Origin: Henriciella sp.
GTDB lineage: Bacteria > Pseudomonadota > Alphaproteobacteria > Caulobacterales > Hyphomonadaceae
Direction of reading: 5' to 3'
Assembly: GCA_027019605.1 (NCBI GenBank)
Contig: JALUWJ010000184.1
Coordinates: 1-45,560, forward strand
DNA: 45,560 nucleotides
Of the stretch, positions 16,040-23,173 are shown one piece after another; the first letter of the stretch is position 1, and every line of letters starts with the position of its first letter. The notes below the pieces were generated by a model that saw only the letters and a program-made list of their open reading frames with translations, made no database searches and was not told where the DNA came from. The position numbers were made by a program, and so were the translations under genes.

Positions 16040-16953
16040 GCTGAACTCCTAATAAGAGCCGGCGCCGCTTGCTTCTTGATGCCAAGCGTTTCTCGAGCCT
16101 CTTTCGGCGATTGAATGCGCGCCCCCATATTTTCTAAGATCGAGCGAGCGCGTTCAACCAATTGAGCATTGGACGCAAGTTTGCCGCGCTCAAGATAAAG
16201 ATTGTCTTCCAAACCAACCCGGACATGTCCTCCAAGCAAAGCGGCCTGTGCAACCATTGGCATTTCAAGCGCACCAATCGCAAATCCCGCCCAATTGGCC
16301 TGCGCCGGTAAATTGTCGACCATGTTCATGAAATTGCGAGGCGTTGCCTCTGCAGCCCAGCGTATGCCCATACAGACTTGGAATAAGGGCGGTGCATCAA
16401 GCAAACCCTCATGCATCAATTGTTTCGCAAATGAGATGTGGCCAAGGTCGAAGACTTCAAGCTCAGGTTTAACGCCAATTTTCTGCAATCGCTTTGCGCC
16501 TAGTCGCAGCATATCTGGCGACGAGATGTAGACGTAATTACCGCCCGGATAATTGAATGAGCCACAGTCCAGCGAGCAAATCTCTGGAAGCAGCGCCTCG
16601 ACATGCTCCATTCGCTCCAGCTGTCCAACCATGTCGGTAGCTGAGTCCAACGCGAGCGGGTCTTCGTCTGGGCCCAGATAAAGATCGCCGCCCATTCCCG
16701 TCGTAAGATTGATGACGACGTCCTGATCTGCGTCTCTGATCCGATCTACAACTTCGCGGTAAAGCGCCACATCGCGGCTTGGCGCTCCTGTCTTGGGATC
16801 ACGCACATGGATATGTGCAATGGCTGCCCCAGCTTTTGCCGCTTCAATAGATGCGTTGGCAATCTCTTGCGGTGTGACCGGCACAAGATGGGATTTGTCT
16901 GTCGAATCCCCTGAGCCTGTTACGGCGCATGTTATAATAACATCACGGTTCAT
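16036..16953 (-). CDS. BKACE-family beta-keto acid cleavage enzyme (likely dehydrocarnitine cleavage)
   Basis: A 305-residue TIM-barrel enzyme of the beta-keto acid cleavage family (DUF849). The zinc-binding H-x-H-x-R motif is in [19 protein letters not shown] near residues 45-62. [19 protein letters not shown] and the later [20 protein letters not shown], with [12 protein letters not shown] carrying further metal and substrate residues, are typical. The family condenses a beta-keto acid with acetyl-CoA to give an acyl-CoA and acetoacetate. Pairing with a hotdog thioesterase suggests dehydrocarnitine as substrate. The two genes face away from the conjugation genes and look like inserted cargo. 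Confidence 0.8.
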   Translation of the reverse strand: MNRDVIITCAVTGSGDSTDKSHLVPVTPQEIANASIEAAKAGAAIAHIHVRDPKTGAPSRDVALYREVVDRIRDADQDVVINLTTGMGGDLYLGPDEDPLALDSATDMVGQLERMEHVEALLPEICSLDCGSFNYPGGNYVYISSPDMLRLGAKRLQKIGVKPELEVFDLGHISFAKQLMHEGLLDAPPLFQVCMGIRWAAEATPRNFMNMVDNLPAQANWAGFAIGALEMPMVAQAALLGGHVRVGLEDNLYLERGKLASNAQLVERARSILENMGARIQSPKEARETLGIKKQAAPALIRSSA

Positions 16954-17553
16954 TCGTGTTTTACCAGGTCCTGTTCGGACCCCTCCATCCTTTTATGCGC
17001 CTAGTTCGCGTTATCGCGGCTCCATCCACCAAACCCCCAAAAGAGTTGGAGCGACCAACAGGCCATCTCATCATGGCCAGGTGCACAAAGGGCAATTGGG
17101 TTCAGTTTCTGAACGCTTTCTATGGTGGGTTGCGGCATCCGCGCAAGGGGGCGGCTGACGGTGGGGACCGTATTTAGTCGAGCGCCCCAATTTTAATCAA
17201 TCGCCCAATAGTACTTCGCTCGCGTCCACAGTTTTCGGGCTCTCGAATTTCATCAATATCGCGACGTGTTGCATATGCCATTCGTCCGGGTTCGTTCACA
17301 GCGATCAGCACCTGAAAGATGCGCCTCTCACGTATTGGCCTAGACGTCCCTGTCGACGTTTGAAATCTAAAAATTCTAAAGATTTCCCCGCAGCTGCGCA
17401 GCTCCTCGCGCCCCAAATCTTTTGAAGTTTTCGATGCTCCGCTGCGCTTCGCCCCGTTCAGGTTCAAACGTCGACTGTGTCGTCATTCAGGCAATGTGTC
17501 GACGGCGACAATAGGTTGCTGAGGACACCTAAACAAACGAAAGGAAGTACAAA
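16954..17553. other. 600-base region rich in inverted repeats, no convincing gene
   Basis: Between the BKACE gene and the DUF736 gene there are small perfect hairpins: GGCCAT/ATGGCC at 17061-17078 and GTTCAG/CTGAAC at 17100-17114. There is also a long-range 13-base inverted repeat at 17352-17475 (listed separately). An open frame at 17174-17467 on the minus strand (97 codons, TTG start, no ribosome binding site) overlaps that repeat and may be chance. GAAAGGAAG at 17539-17547 is the ribosome binding site of the DUF736 gene. The region could hold promoters, a transfer origin or remains of an insertion. Confidence 0.4.
17352..17475. repeat. 124-base unit bounded by 13-base perfect inverted repeats
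   Basis: GTCGACGTTTGAA (17352-17364) and TTCAAACGTCGAC (17463-17475) are exact reverse complements. Inside lie AAATCT/AGATTT (17363-17385) and the G+C palindrome GCAGCTGC (17390-17397). No flanking target duplication is evident. The arrangement suits a small non-autonomous insertion, a transfer-origin-like site or a looped regulatory site upstream of the DUF736 gene. Confidence 0.5.
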
Positions 17554-17874
17554 ATGGCGAACGCTCTTGGATATGTCAGCGAAACGAAAACCGGTTTTGA
17601 AGGTACGCTTGCAATGCTCAACCTCACCGCTTCGATCCGCTTGGAGAAGAATGATGAAAAACAGTTCGATGGCCAACCGGACTACCGGATTTTCGCAGGT
17701 GAAACCTCTTCCGAAATAGGGGCAGGATGGATCCGTCAGGCGAAAGGGTCAGGCCGCGACTATTTATCTTTGACGCTTGCAGACCCACAAATTGGGCCAC
17801 GCCGCGTCTACGCTAATCTCGCTCCGATCAAAGACAATGATGGCCGGTACGTCATCCTCTGGAACCCCAATTAA
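17554..17874 (+). CDS. DUF736 family protein (copy 1)
   Basis: A 106-residue DUF736 protein. ALGYVSETKTGFEGTLAMLN followed by LTASIRLEKN is the family opening, and a stretch like the usual PDYRIFAG...IGAGW follows (PDYRIFAGETSSEIGAGW). Proteins of this family are common on alphaproteobacterial ICEs and plasmids; their role is not known. AAAGGAAG lies just upstream of the ATG. A diverged second copy lies at 34889-35194, so the transfer module is bracketed by two DUF736 genes. Copy 1 differs in the middle and end, so it is not a recent duplicate. Confidence 0.85.
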   Translation: MANALGYVSETKTGFEGTLAMLNLTASIRLEKNDEKQFDGQPDYRIFAGETSSEIGAGWIRQAKGSGRDYLSLTLADPQIGPRRVYANLAPIKDNDGRYVILWNPN

Positions 17875-17901
17875 TCCACGCAAACCAAGTATCGCGACAT
17901 G

Positions 17902-17928
17902 ACCACGCCAGAGCGAATCTGGCGTGGT
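17902..17928 (+). terminator. Strong hairpin after the DUF736 gene
   Basis: ACCACGCCAGA (17902-17912) pairs perfectly with TCTGGCGTGGT (17918-17928) around the loop GCGAA, and GACAT/ATGTC (17896-17900, 17931-17935) extends the stem. It lies 28 bases after the DUF736 stop. There is only TTAA after it and no T-run, so it may be a weak terminator, a message-stabilising hairpin or part of the excisionase control region. Confidence 0.45.
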
Positions 17929-18008
17929 TAATGTCTGCGGCAGGGCCGAAAGTGGAACTTATACCCTTCAATTAACCATATCAGCTTGGCTTCATTCCTC
18001 AAAGCGTG

Positions 18009-18022
18009 AGTGAATTGTCACT
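18009..18022. promoter_or_regulatory. Palindrome upstream of the excisionase-like gene
   Basis: AGTGA (18009-18013) and TCACT (18018-18022) around ATTG form a perfect inverted repeat 32 bases before the excisionase-like start. It is in the right place for an operator or activator site, for example of the FseA-like protein, but no protein can be assigned from sequence alone. Confidence 0.35.
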
Positions 18023-18054
18023 GGCGTTTGTTAAACGATTAGTGAGGGGTGAAA

Positions 18055-18267
18055 ATGTCTTCCGACGGCAAAAAGAAAAAGTCGAAGCCAAGGTACTTAC
18101 TTCCCAAAGAAGCTGCGGAAATCTTGCGCGTCCGCCCAAAAACCCTCGCCAACTGGAGATGGCGCGGGACTGGACCAAAGTACCGAAAACACGGAGGGAC
18201 CGTCGTATACTGTATCGATGACCTGAAGCGTTATTCTGACGATGACGACAAGTCTCATGTCGGATGA
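18055..18267 (+). CDS. Excisionase-like HTH protein (RdfS-type recombination directionality factor)
   Basis: A 70-residue basic protein. RYLLPKEAAEILRVRPKTLA and NWRWRGTGPKYRKHGGTVVY form a MerR/excisionase-type winged helix (HTH_17) as in helix-turn-helix excisionases. Its place directly upstream of DUF2840, traF and the relaxase is the same as that of rdfS in ICEMlSymR7A-type elements. It should bend DNA at the attachment site to favour excision with the integrase at 43915-45342. The ATG at 18055 is chosen over GTG at 18049 because GAGGGG lies just upstream at a good spacing. Confidence 0.75.
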   Translation: MSSDGKKKKSKPRYLLPKEAAEILRVRPKTLANWRWRGTGPKYRKHGGTVVYCIDDLKRYSDDDDKSHVG

Positions 18268-18694
18268 CTTCACGGTTGTCTTCATGGCATGGCGTAAGAA
18301 GCGGCGTAACCATCGACTGATTTTTGGACGCCCCGCCAAGCTCATCCGACTTGACTGGCAGCGATCGATCGCGGTCTTCAAACCGGGCGATATCTTTGCC
18401 TATGAAAGATGGGAAGCCAATAAATTTGGCACCCAACACTGGTCAATCAGTGTGCTACAAGCTGCATCGAATGGCGAAGCGGTGATCGCGTATCCGGGTG
18501 TCAAACCGGGGGCCCATATACTCGCCCGAAGACATGGCTCTAACGCGTGCCGGGCTTTCTTCATCCTCTTCGATATACTGCGCAAGACAGGAGAAATAGA
18601 ATCTGTTGGCAAGACGAATTGGCAAGTCATAGGGCATCGTTTGAACGCCGGAACCAGACCTAACTACATCCTAAAAGACCTAGGGCTTGCGTGA
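18242..18694 (+). CDS. DUF2840 family protein
   Basis: A 150-residue protein of the DUF2840 family. RNHRLIFGRPAKLIRLDWQR, AVFKPGDIFAYERWEANKFG, and the C-terminal WQVIGHRLNAGTRPNYIL are its conserved blocks. It is regularly found between the excisionase gene and traF in alphaproteobacterial ICEs; the function is unknown. Its start overlaps the end of the excisionase-like gene by 26 bases, and an in-frame ATG at 18257 is an alternative start. Its stop overlaps the traF start (TGATG). Confidence 0.8.
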   Translation: MTTSLMSDDFTVVFMAWRKKRRNHRLIFGRPAKLIRLDWQRSIAVFKPGDIFAYERWEANKFGTQHWSISVLQAASNGEAVIAYPGVKPGAHILARRHGSNACRAFFILFDILRKTGEIESVGKTNWQVIGHRLNAGTRPNYILKDLGLA

Positions 18695-19437
18695 TGATAC
18701 GAGCGTTTTTCGTGCTGTCGTTGAGCGCGGCAGCCCTCTGTTTGCTAAGCCTTGCAAGCATCGAACGTGACCCAAAAGTACTCTACAATCCTAGCCCGAG
18801 CGCACCAATTGGATGGTATGAAATCAAACAATCGGATGAGTATGTTGTCGGAGATTTGGTTGCAGCTTGGCTTCCGAAACATGCAGAAGCTTTGGCGCAT
18901 AAACGAGGATATTTGCCCGAAAAAACACCGGTCATCAAAACAATCGTTGCGGTGCCCGGGGATCAATACTGTTTCAAAAATGAGGCCCTCAAAATCGCCG
19001 GCCAACCGGATCGGCCGCTTCTTACCACCGACAGCCAAGGGCGGGCATTGCCGGCGAAAGCCGATGGTTGTCGTAGATTAAAGAGCGGGAAAGTACTGAT
19101 CGTTTCCGATCGGATCGAGTCCTCCTTCGACAGTCGATATTTCGGAGAAGTCGAAGTGTCAGCCATACTTGGTCATGCCGTTTTTCTGGGAAAGTCCGAA
19201 GCTGTAGACCAATCGGAAAAGCAGGAAATGGGCGGGGCGCGGGGTACGGGCGCGCAGGGCAAGATAAAAGGCGACGGTACTAACCGGTCGCTAAGTCACT
19301 GTCTGCACATCGATTTTTATAGTACTGTTTTGAGGGCCGTAGTACTAGCCGATCGCGCTTTCTGTAATGATTACAAGGTGATTGACGGGTACCAAGTCCC
19401 GATTGATCACGGGATTTCCCGCGGTGCACCAGGGTGA
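18694..19437 (+). CDS. traF: TraF conjugation peptidase (S26 signal peptidase family) with C-terminal extension
   Basis: A 247-residue protein, longer than the usual TraF of about 175. The start is ATG at 18694, overlapping the DUF2840 stop. A membrane anchor lies at about 3-22. The catalytic serine is in NPSPSAPIGWYEI near residues 32-44 and the lysine is in PVIKTIVAVPGD near residues 79-90, the serine-lysine dyad. TraF trims or cyclises the TrbC pilin. The catalytic part ends near residue 170 (ILGHAVFLG). The remaining 75 or so residues (from MGGARGTGAQGKIKG onward) do not look like the peptidase and lie over the region just before the relaxase gene, so they may be a chance reading of a conserved DNA site. 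Confidence 0.8.
   Translation: MIRAFFVLSLSAAALCLLSLASIERDPKVLYNPSPSAPIGWYEIKQSDEYVVGDLVAAWLPKHAEALAHKRGYLPEKTPVIKTIVAVPGDQYCFKNEALKIAGQPDRPLLTTDSQGRALPAKADGCRRLKSGKVLIVSDRIESSFDSRYFGEVEVSAILGHAVFLGKSEAVDQSEKQEMGGARGTGAQGKIKGDGTNRSLSHCLHIDFYSTVLRAVVLADRAFCNDYKVIDGYQVPIDHGISRGAPG
19226..19433 (+). other. Candidate origin of transfer region (oriT) before the relaxase gene
   Basis: The segment between the TraF catalytic domain and the relaxase start contains TAGTACT (19320-19326) facing AGTACTA (19341-19347), and GGTACC-type and GGGATTTCCC-type palindromic motifs (19388, 19421). It is the usual position for oriT in elements with rlxS-like relaxases. It is formally coding for the TraF tail. No nic site can be pinpointed. 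Confidence 0.35.
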
Positions 19438-21335
19438 GAGACCACTCTGAAAACCCCTTTGAGCCGCGCCTCGGCCGCATCCGCTCGCATGGCAATGGAC
19501 GCCGCGGTCGGACCTTTATGTCCAAAGTTGCAAGATCTGTTAGCCGTGCAGGGGGCGGTAGGCGCGGCCCCAATGGAAAATGGGGTAAACCACGAACTGG
19601 AAAATTTGCTCGCCGCGTTGTCGTGAAAGCACGCATTGTGCGTTCAACTTCATCCTCAGCCAAAGCACTCCGCGAACACCTTCGCTATATAAGCCGTGAC
19701 AGCGCGGTAAAGGGCGACGACCAAGGCCGGGTGTTCGATCATGCGGACGACGATGTTGATCGAGATCAATTTTCAGGCGCCGCCAATGATGACCGGCATC
19801 ATTTTAGGTTCATAGTTTCGCCAGAAGATGGCGGTGAGTTACACGACATGAAACCCTTCATTCGTGACTTAGTCTCACAAATGGAACGAGATTTAGAATC
19901 GCGGCTGGAATGGGTCGCGGCAATCCATGACAATACCGACCACCCACACGCGCATGTTGTGGTTCGCGGGAAGCGAGACGATGGCCGCGATTTGGTGATG
20001 CCAAGAGCATACATTTCTCACACAATTCGTGAGCGCGCAGAAGAATTGGTGACCCTTGAGCTTGGTCCAGAAAGTCAGCTCGAACGTGATGTGAAACATG
20101 CCAAGCAGGTGCGCGCTGAAAGACTGACGCGCATCGACCGAACTCTGGCTCGCCTGCGTAACGAAGATGGTGTGATCGATTTGGTTCAAACGCCCATGCG
20201 ATATCGCGCTGTAAATGCTGCGCGCTTGCGAAAACTAAAAAGCCTCGGATTAGCCAATGAAATTGATAAGCAGCGTTGGAGAGTATCGAAAGAGTTCGAA
20301 CGCACATTGAAAGACCTCGGTGAGCGCGGCGACATCATAAAACAAATGCACCGCGCGCTCGGAGATCGCCGCGACAGGGTCTTCGATCCAGTTCGGCCAT
20401 TCTCTGGCGGTGCGGGGCAAGTGCCGCTAACCGGTGAACTCATCCGAAAAACTATGGGCGGGGATGGACATGACATTCCCTATGTCATCGTCGATGGACT
20501 TGATGGACGCGTCGTTCATTGCCGCGTCTCAAATGCCGAGGAGATTGACGGTATTTCCCCTGGAATGATCGTCACGCTAAAACCTCCAAATCTTGAACCG
20601 CGGCCTTCAGATGAAAACATCGCTTTGATTGCATCTGAAAATGACGGGATCTATTCGGCGGCGCTGCATCATCAATCTGACCCACGCTCAACCCCGGCAT
20701 TCATCCGCGCGCATATTAGGCGCTTAGAGGCCTTGCGGCGCCAGGGCTTGGTTGAACGGTTGCAAACCGGCGAGTGGCGCGTTCCGCGAAACTACCTCAG
20801 CAGAGTTCGCCAGCACCATGAGCGGAGCGTTGGAAAAACAGGGGCAAAGCTTGAGGTCGAGAGTTGGTCGAAACTAGAACGACAAATTGATGCCATCGGT
20901 TCTACCTGGTTGGACACTGAGCCTGCCTACGAAAGTGGTGCGCGCGGGTTTGCAGATGATGTGCGCGAAGCGATCCGTAATCGGCGTGCCATCTTGCGAA
21001 GCCGGGGTGTCCTTTCAGCGAATGACAGTAAGCTCGGTAAAGCGTCATTCGAAGCCTTAAAGCGCGCTGGCTTAGACCACCATGGGAAAACGCTGGCCCA
21101 GCAATTGGGAAAAACCTATCATCCGCTCCCGCCCTCCGGATCGATCGAGGGTATATATGTGAAGTCAATCAAAACACCTGAAGGACGATTTGCCGTGATA
21201 GATCTAGGGAAAACGCTCACGCTTGCTCCCTGGGGACACGTCATGGAGCGGGCTAAGGGACAGACGATTTCAGGTATGGTCCGCGGCGATCAAGTGTCTT
21301 GGCAAATCGGACGCAATCGAGGCCTGGGCAGATAA
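19434..21335 (+). CDS. Conjugative relaxase (DUF3363 / VirD2-like, RlxS-type)
   Basis: A 633-residue relaxase. A GTG start at 19434 is kept because FEPRLGRIRSHGNGRRGRTF is the family's conserved N-terminal block. The relaxase domain includes RHHFRFIVSPEDGGELHDM and the metal-binding three-His motif in TDHPHAHVVVRGKRDDGRD (about residues 168-186), and the DUF3363 domain covers most of the C-terminal half. The enzyme nicks one strand at oriT, stays attached to the 5' end and is carried through the channel by the TraG coupling protein. It overlaps the traF end by four bases. The sequence reads without interruption. Confidence 0.9.
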   Translation: MRDHSENPFEPRLGRIRSHGNGRRGRTFMSKVARSVSRAGGGRRGPNGKWGKPRTGKFARRVVVKARIVRSTSSSAKALREHLRYISRDSAVKGDDQGRVFDHADDDVDRDQFSGAANDDRHHFRFIVSPEDGGELHDMKPFIRDLVSQMERDLESRLEWVAAIHDNTDHPHAHVVVRGKRDDGRDLVMPRAYISHTIRERAEELVTLELGPESQLERDVKHAKQVRAERLTRIDRTLARLRNEDGVIDLVQTPMRYRAVNAARLRKLKSLGLANEIDKQRWRVSKEFERTLKDLGERGDIIKQMHRALGDRRDRVFDPVRPFSGGAGQVPLTGELIRKTMGGDGHDIPYVIVDGLDGRVVHCRVSNAEEIDGISPGMIVTLKPPNLEPRPSDENIALIASENDGIYSAALHHQSDPRSTPAFIRAHIRRLEALRRQGLVERLQTGEWRVPRNYLSRVRQHHERSVGKTGAKLEVESWSKLERQIDAIGSTWLDTEPAYESGARGFADDVREAIRNRRAILRSRGVLSANDSKLGKASFEALKRAGLDHHGKTLAQQLGKTYHPLPPSGSIEGIYVKSIKTPEGRFAVIDLGKTLTLAPWGHVMERAKGQTISGMVRGDQVSWQIGRNRGLGR

Positions 21336-21496
21336 GTCGGAAAAGTCCTCGAGCTGGCCGACATCACCACGACAGCTGTTTCCTAATTGCAGACATAAAC
21401 CAAGCGCCGCTTTCGCTTCACCGAAAACCTCTTTTGGAGCAAGCGGCATTAGCATAAGAACACAAAAAGAACACAGAATCGCAGTAGCGCGCGATC

Positions 21497-22987
21497 ATGC
21501 GTTCGTTATTCGTCTTGTTTCTGCTGTTGGCGCTGCTTCCTGAGATATCGCCTCATAGCCGAGCATCTGCATCTGAACCAAATAAGAGTATCTACTTCTT
21601 AGTAGATGTAAGTGGCTCAATGCAGCATCGATGGTTAGATGCCGAAATAGAGATAAGCAAACAAGTGTCCGTGATCGCTAACCAGCATCCCGAAGCGATG
21701 ATTTCCCGTACGGAGTTTAGAGCAAAATCTGATTCAGACTGCAGCGATGAAATTGCCATTGTCGACCCGGTACCGTTGGCCCTACTGGAGGAGCCTCAGA
21801 AAGAAAGAACTTTTGCGACAGACGATTATTCACCATTGGGATCAGCGCTACTTGCGGCGATCACGCATGCGAAAATGGGGCCCGCAGAAATTTTTCTGGT
21901 CAGCGATTGGGCGCAATCGCCGGGCTGTGGGGTAACAATTGAGGATGCGATACAAAGTGTCGATCCCGATGCCGATATCGCAATAACGCCGATTATAATC
22001 CGCGCCAACGATGCTGATTTAGTCTTAGCGAAGGAAGCGTCGCGTTCGCGCTTTGTCGTGATTTCTGATGTGAGCAACGCGCCCACCAATACAAATGGCG
22101 TTGGTGTTCCAAAATTGCGAACGGAGGTCTACGGACCGCCGAAATCCTTCTCTCTCAAATGGCTATTTGTACCACTCAGCTTGATATTTTTCGGTGCGTC
22201 CGTCGTGATATTTCTCACGATGGCGCTTCGAAAAAACGAGGCAATCGCGAGTCAAGAGAGTGAACCGAAACAGAAACATAAGGCGATCGCTGCTTGGACG
22301 AGCGCCGCATTCTCTTTTGGCTTTTTGGCGTTGGCGTTAATATTGTTTAGCGACGCTCAACGAGCGCAGTTTCCATTTTTGTATCAACAAATGAATGGTC
22401 GCCTACTATCCGGCTTGATATTGAACTTGATGCTCGGGTTCGTTGGTTGGTCCCTCATACAAGTGTGGGGAATTAATGAGTTCCGTCAAAAAACGGCCAA
22501 CCGGAAGTACATCAAAGAGCTAGAGGAAACCCGACGAAACCAACGCTTAAAAGATCGAGAAGATAAGTTCCAAGCAAACGACAAACCCAAGCTTGAACGC
22601 AAGCGTGTCTACGCAACCTCGAAAGTCGAAAACGTAAAGCAGCGCCGGCTGCTAATGTACCAAGGTCCGCTCGAAGAGTCTGGTCTGCTCGCTTTATCTA
22701 AAAAAGTTGCGCGCGTGGAACAAAACTTGGAGCGCCTCGTAGAGAAGTTTTTTGCTGCTGCGAAGAGAGATGACCGACAAACACTGTCCGCATTTTTGAA
22801 TGCGTCCAGGCAAAATTACTCTGAGGTTGCCGACTTGCTGGTAGAGCAATCCCTTCTTGATGAAAAAATCGCCATAGGGGCGAATGAAGTGCTAGCAGCC
22901 TGGGAACAAATTTTAGATGGCGATCGGAGTGAAGTTGCAGAATACTCCCGATTGATCGAACAGTTCAACGCCGACACTATTGCGTAA
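21497..22987 (+). CDS. VWA-domain membrane protein of the transfer module, function unknown
   Basis: A 496-residue protein with a signal peptide at about residues 1-25, then a von Willebrand A domain with the metal site DVSGS at 37-41 and the later FLVSDWAQ near 133-140. Membrane segments follow at about 222-243 (WLFVPLSLIFFGASVVIFLT), 265-285 and 303-325. A charged, probably coiled-coil region (YIKELEETRRNQRLKDREDK) and a helical cytosolic tail complete it. It sits between the relaxase and the coupling-protein gene, on the same strand, where I know of no standard VWA gene in Trb systems. It could be an adhesin or mating-pair factor, or a MIDAS protein recruiting the coupling protein. No family name can be given. 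Confidence 0.7.
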   Translation: MRSLFVLFLLLALLPEISPHSRASASEPNKSIYFLVDVSGSMQHRWLDAEIEISKQVSVIANQHPEAMISRTEFRAKSDSDCSDEIAIVDPVPLALLEEPQKERTFATDDYSPLGSALLAAITHAKMGPAEIFLVSDWAQSPGCGVTIEDAIQSVDPDADIAITPIIIRANDADLVLAKEASRSRFVVISDVSNAPTNTNGVGVPKLRTEVYGPPKSFSLKWLFVPLSLIFFGASVVIFLTMALRKNEAIASQESEPKQKHKAIAAWTSAAFSFGFLALALILFSDAQRAQFPFLYQQMNGRLLSGLILNLMLGFVGWSLIQVWGINEFRQKTANRKYIKELEETRRNQRLKDREDKFQANDKPKLERKRVYATSKVENVKQRRLLMYQGPLEESGLLALSKKVARVEQNLERLVEKFFAAAKRDDRQTLSAFLNASRQNYSEVADLLVEQSLLDEKIAIGANEVLAAWEQILDGDRSEVAEYSRLIEQFNADTIA

Positions 22988-23173
22988 CCGCATGTCTGCT
23001 TCTGCTCGCTCTGAAGAGATGCAAGCGACACAAATCTACTCGGAAATGGTCGTTAATGGACTGCACCAGTTCCCGGATTATCCCTGATCTTCCTTTTGGG
23101 TCTTGTTCGATTAATCCGCATCCCTTTGCGACTCGATATTGCTCGATTTTCTGCCTAGCAGAGCGCAGGTGAA

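Noticed and set aside
16956-17177. Open frames upstream of the BKACE gene on the plus strand
   Set aside because: Two overlapping frames of similar length have no ribosome binding site and no domain, and the composition looks non-coding.
17174-17467. Possible 97-codon gene on the minus strand
   Set aside because: It has a TTG start, no ribosome binding site, overlaps the 13-base inverted repeat, and has no recognisable domain. It is kept only as a note in the region entry.
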